Source: Bdellovibrionales bacterium GWA1_52_35
GTDB taxonomy: Bacteria; Bdellovibrionota; UBA1018
Assembly (NCBI GenBank): GCA_001769805.1
Contig: MEPO01000013.1
Span: 1 to 64,000, forward strand
Direction of reading: 5' to 3'
DNA length: 64,000 nucleotides
A program made the position numbers and the translations under genes. The notes beneath the pieces were generated by a model. It worked only from the letters and a program-made list of their open reading frames with translations, ran no database searches and was not told where the DNA came from. Below, piece by piece: positions 61,015-64,000 of this stretch (position 1 is the first letter of the stretch; every line of letters starts with the position of its first letter).

Positions 61015-62796
61015 TCAGTTCTTTCCAGCCGAGCCAACCTGAGCCGCCGGATCAAAACGATAATACTTTGCATCCGCATGATAAAACGCGCTCGGCTTAT
61101 AGTTGCCGAAGCCCGGCGAGGTCAGGTGAAAGCCCATGCGGTGCACCTGCACGATCCAGGGGCAATCCTCGGCAATCATCCGGACCATCTGCTGATAAAG
61201 TGCGATGCGCGCTGGACCTGCAGGCAAAGTAATGGCGCGCTCGTAAAGATCGTCATAGGCCGGATTGCTGTAATTTGAATCATTCGGGCCGGGCGAAGCA
61301 TTCTTGCTGTAAAACAATTGGAGGAAATTTTCCGAATCCGGGTAATCCGCATTCCACGCATAGGACCAGATCTGTCCCTTGCGGTTACGGATCAAAGTCT
61401 GGAACTCCGGCCAGGAATAAGTCTCCACTTTTACCTTCACACCGATCTGCTTGAACATCTGAACTGTATATTCGGTCGCCTGTCTGGAACTCGAATCAGC
61501 CGTGGCATTGTATATCAGAGGGGGTAAACCATTCCCCTCCGGAAACCCAGCCTTCGCCAGGAGTTCTTTGGCCTTCTTTATATTGAATTGACGATAGGGG
61601 TTTCGATATTCCATGTCGAAACCGGCAAGTCCGGGCGGAATCGGGCCTTGAGCCGGGATGGAACGTCCGTTCCAGAAAATGGAATTATACCGGTCCGCAT
61701 CCCAGGCAAGACTCAATGCCTGACGCAGGTATTTGTTTTTCCCAAGAAGTGGATCCGCCATATTCAAGGTCAGATGCACGATATCGAGCAAGGGGAAGCG
61801 ATGAAGCCTGATTCCTTTTGCGGTCAGCTCCGGCGAAAGCTCTTTTCCGGCCGTGATTGTCTGACTGAAGCTATCCTTCGGGATGAAGGTCCGATCCAGT
61901 TTTCCCGAAAGAAAATTCAACCACAACGGCTGCCATTCCTCGTAAACATCCACAACCAGCTTATCAATGAGCGGCAGCGTCTTGCCTGCGTCCTGCAATA
62001 GACCGGCTTCCCGATCTCCCGGTTCACCTTCACTGGGATATTTTTCGGTTCTGAAGGTCGGATTCCTGACCCAAACCTGTCTATTTTGTGAAAACTCGGT
62101 CAAACGAAAAGGTCCCGTGCCGACGGCATGATTCGAAAAATCCTTTCCGTAATACGCCACCGCCTCCGGTGCAACCACTCCGGTGAAGGGCATGGCCAGT
62201 GAATAAAGAAACGACGCTGAGCGTTTAAGCAGTCTGATCTGGATCGTGTACCGGTCCAGAGCTTTCAGGCCGGCGATCTCTTTTGTATAATCCGTCACTT
62301 CAGAATCTTTGGCGGCCTGATGCCACTCGCTGACACCTTCGACTCGGCCGTTCAGCAACCAGGCCCCGGTGGAATGGAGCTTGGGATCCACCAGACGCTT
62401 CAGGGAATAAATAACATCGTCCGCTGTTAATTCCCGGCCTTTTCTCGAAGTCGCCTTGAAACATTTATCATCCTGAAATAGGACAGCTTTCTTCAGACGA
62501 ATTGTATAAATACGGCCATCTTTGCTGATTTCTGGCATCGCCTCGGCAAGATTTGGAATTAGCGTATAAGGCCGCTTGAGATAATGATATTGGAAGAGGG
62601 TTTCATAAACCCGGCTCGCCTCGTCTGCCACGTAGATATCATCGGAGTAAATCGGGTCCAGTCCCTTTACTTTTTCCGGGTGAGCCAGATGGAGCACCTG
62701 CGCCGTCTCGGGGGCGGATTTCACACACCCCTGAATTGAAAAAGCAATGAGCAGTCCTATCACAGTCCGAGTGAGTGAAATACTTCCGCAAACCAT
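61015..62796 (-). CDS. oppA: Peptide-binding lipoprotein OppA-like
   Basis: This 593-residue solute-binding protein (SBP_bac_5) has a lipobox (FSIQGC) in a type II signal peptide and the family segments LKKAVLFQDDKCF, VDPKLHSTG and YNSIFWNGRS. It captures oligopeptides and delivers them to OppBC. The gene comes first in oppABCDF. AGGGAG lies 10 bases before the ATG. Two lipoprotein/TPR genes upstream are on the same strand and may belong to the same transcript. Confidence 0.92.
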   Translation of the reverse strand: MVCGSISLTRTVIGLLIAFSIQGCVKSAPETAQVLHLAHPEKVKGLDPIYSDDIYVADEASRVYETLFQYHYLKRPYTLIPNLAEAMPEISKDGRIYTIRLKKAVLFQDDKCFKATSRKGRELTADDVIYSLKRLVDPKLHSTGAWLLNGRVEGVSEWHQAAKDSEVTDYTKEIAGLKALDRYTIQIRLLKRSASFLYSLAMPFTGVVAPEAVAYYGKDFSNHAVGTGPFRLTEFSQNRQVWVRNPTFRTEKYPSEGEPGDREAGLLQDAGKTLPLIDKLVVDVYEEWQPLWLNFLSGKLDRTFIPKDSFSQTITAGKELSPELTAKGIRLHRFPLLDIVHLTLNMADPLLGKNKYLRQALSLAWDADRYNSIFWNGRSIPAQGPIPPGLAGFDMEYRNPYRQFNIKKAKELLAKAGFPEGNGLPPLIYNATADSSSRQATEYTVQMFKQIGVKVKVETYSWPEFQTLIRNRKGQIWSYAWNADYPDSENFLQLFYSKNASPGPNDSNYSNPAYDDLYERAITLPAGPARIALYQQMVRMIAEDCPWIVQVHRMGFHLTSPGFGNYKPSAFYHADAKYYRFDPAAQVGSAGKN

Positions 62797-62848
62797 CAGT
62801 CCCGATCTCCCTTTTTGACCAGCGCTTGATTACGCTACCCGGCCTCTT

Positions 62849-63574
62849 TCAACGTTTTTCCACAATCTCCCGATCACGCCAGCGAACCTTGACTTCTCCC
62901 TGCGAAGATTTGGCTTCCCACTTTCGGGGACTGCGCGTTTCATGTTCGGGATCATCAAATTTGAAATCAACTGAAAGCGGAGCGACACCCTTCCGCTCCC
63001 AATGCAAAGCCTCCGGCCAAGGTCGGCCTTCGTAACGCCGGAACCGAAAAACAAAAAGCTCGGCTTCGCGCTCGAGCGAGGCCTGTGTCTCAAGCCGCAA
63101 CTCCCCGGCAGCGGTCAGTTCCGAAATCATTTCCAGCAAAGCCGCTTCCGAGGGACAGGGTACGCGTCCGAGAAACAGGCTTGCTGCCCAGGTCAGGGGA
63201 ATCCCCCCCCATGACAAACTTCCCTGCTGACGTCGCTGACCTTCCGCTTTTTCCTTGGGCAGATCGATGAAATATTTGTTCCCCTCGACCCGGATGACCG
63301 CCTCGACCCCTCCGACCAGATTGGTCACCTCCATCAGGACAGTGCCGCTCCGTTTGACCTCAAGTGTGGCAGGAAACTGGCCAGCGGCCTCTTTCGATTG
63401 GGCTTTTAGCCAGACAGAGCCCTTGAGTGATTCGACACGAGCCCCGGGAGCCGCTTTTCCGCAGGCTTCCTCGATAAGAATCCGGGGACTAAGCTCTTCC
63501 GTTTTCAGTGGCGCACGCGCGCACCCGGCAAAAGCAAAGGCGACAACCAGACAGGGAATCCAAGTGAACCGCAT
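62849..63574 (-). CDS. Lipoprotein with LolB-like layout
   Basis: I start at the ATG at 63574, which opens a type II signal peptide (MRFTWIPCLVVAFAFAGC); the frame extends to 63610. The 241-residue product has alternating strands in its middle (VKGSVWLKAQ-like, TLEVKRSGTVLMEVTN and AVIRVEGNKYFID) that recall the half-barrel of LolB/LolA or DUF4292 lipoproteins. Family assignment is tentative. If LolB-like it would receive lipoproteins at the outer membrane. It lies 52 bases upstream of oppA. Confidence 0.65.
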   Translation of the reverse strand: MRFTWIPCLVVAFAFAGCARAPLKTEELSPRILIEEACGKAAPGARVESLKGSVWLKAQSKEAAGQFPATLEVKRSGTVLMEVTNLVGGVEAVIRVEGNKYFIDLPKEKAEGQRRQQGSLSWGGIPLTWAASLFLGRVPCPSEAALLEMISELTAAGELRLETQASLEREAELFVFRFRRYEGRPWPEALHWERKGVAPLSVDFKFDDPEHETRSPRKWEAKSSQGEVKVRWRDREIVEKR

Positions 63575-63616
63575 GCGGTCAGATTCACACAACGATGTAC
63601 CGTCAAGCAACCGGAA

Positions 63617-64000
63617 TCACTTGCCTGCAGGGACTTCCGTCGTTCTGCCAGCCGGCATTCGCGCCCGCTCCCCGAAGCCGGGTGTTCCCGGTGGCGAACC
63701 GGGGGTTCCTGCGGGACCCGTCTTACCAATTTGGCCACTCTGCCCCCCGCTCTGGCCAGCCTGGGCAAAATCACGCTGCAGATTCAGCAGCTTCGATTCA
63801 AGCTTTTGTTTGGCAGTTTCATCTTCTGCAAACTTGACAGCGTCACTGTAACGCGTAAACGCCTTCTCCCAAAGATTGCTGCGGATGTAAGCATCACCGA
63901 GATGTTCAAGAATTGTGGATTCCTGGGGACGAAGACGGGCAGCCTTTTCGAGTTCAACAATCGCCTCGGAGTTCCGCCCGCGCACAAACAGGTAATAGCC
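63617..64000 (-). CDS. TPR-containing protein, 5' end outside the window
   Basis: The frame is open to the window edge, so only the C-terminal 127 residues are seen. It contains TPR-like helices (NSEAIVELEKAARLRPQES, LGDAYIRSNLWEKAFTRYSDAVK) followed by a Gly/Pro/Gln-rich disordered tail (GTPGSPPGTPGFG). It probably mediates protein-protein contacts in the envelope; nothing more can be said from the fragment. It precedes the lipoprotein gene by 42 bases on the same strand. Confidence 0.8.
   Translation of the reverse strand, partial: GYYLFVRGRNSEAIVELEKAARLRPQESTILEHLGDAYIRSNLWEKAFTRYSDAVKFAEDETAKQKLESKLLNLQRDFAQAGQSGGQSGQIGKTGPAGTPGSPPGTPGFGERARMPAGRTTEVPAGK

Noticed and set aside
1..64000. 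CRISPR arrays, insertion sequences, prophage genes
   Set aside because: No regularly spaced repeats, transposase, integrase or phage structural motifs were seen on either strand.

Overview
The window looks like a chromosomal segment of a Gram-negative bacterium, most likely a member of the Bdellovibrionota or a close relative. This is inferred from a TIGR02147/DUF4423-type regulator near the left end (a family I associate mainly with Bdellovibrionota and Fibrobacteres), many secreted proteins and lipoproteins of unknown family, a LamB-like outer-membrane porin, and a complete Opp-type peptide importer. No rRNA gene, insertion sequence, prophage or CRISPR array is visible. Base composition looks close to balanced, with a visibly more AT-rich first ~3.8 kb.

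Layout. 0-4 kb, accessory: two exported proteins, a TIGR02147 regulator, a TumE/TumA-type toxin-antitoxin pair whose toxin frame is shifted, and a possible small structured RNA with its own promoter and terminator. 4-11.3 kb: an AI-2E-family membrane protein, a beta-carbonic anhydrase, and a nitric oxide detoxification locus (norR divergent from ric-norZ, with a sigma-54 promoter between them), then a strong terminator and an exported HxH-repeat protein. 11.3-16.6 kb: a DUF4862 protein with a small upstream ORF, a PP2C phosphatase fused to a cyclic-nucleotide-binding domain, a large exported protein and a Pro/Ser/Thr-rich lipoprotein. 16.8-23.9 kb: an envelope glycan region (FAD oxidoreductase, two GT-C type membrane glycosyltransferases, GtrA, PQQ-type sugar dehydrogenase). 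24-26 kb: a lipoprotein and an exported protein whose C-terminal half resembles an ADP-ribosyltransferase fold. 26.2-36.6 kb: a PatZ-like acetyltransferase, hemerythrin, TapT (DTW), glutaredoxin, CyaY, YchJ, a Do protease, an OPA-family transporter, RNase D and small unknowns. 36.8-53.9 kb: RF3, a LamB-like porin, an M16C protease, a hybrid histidine kinase coupled to an acyl-CoA ligase, an unlisted 48-residue basic protein, Lon, endonuclease III, M32 carboxypeptidase and an RluA-family enzyme. 53.9-64 kb, all on the minus strand: tRNA-Leu(UAG), a coiled-coil/partner gene pair, oppABCDF, a lipoprotein and a TPR protein cut by the window edge.

How it fits together. NorR should sense NO and switch on the repair protein Ric and the quinol NO reductase together. 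The glycan region, the GT-C enzymes and the two Pro/Ser/Thr-rich exported proteins suggest surface polysaccharide or protein glycosylation. Do, Lon, the M16C and M32 peptidases and Opp form a substantial proteolysis and peptide-uptake capacity. A recurrent regulatory theme is that several genes lacking a Shine-Dalgarno sequence have a -10-like hexamer placed so that transcription would start on or within a few bases of the start codon, which suggests leaderless mRNAs are common in this organism.
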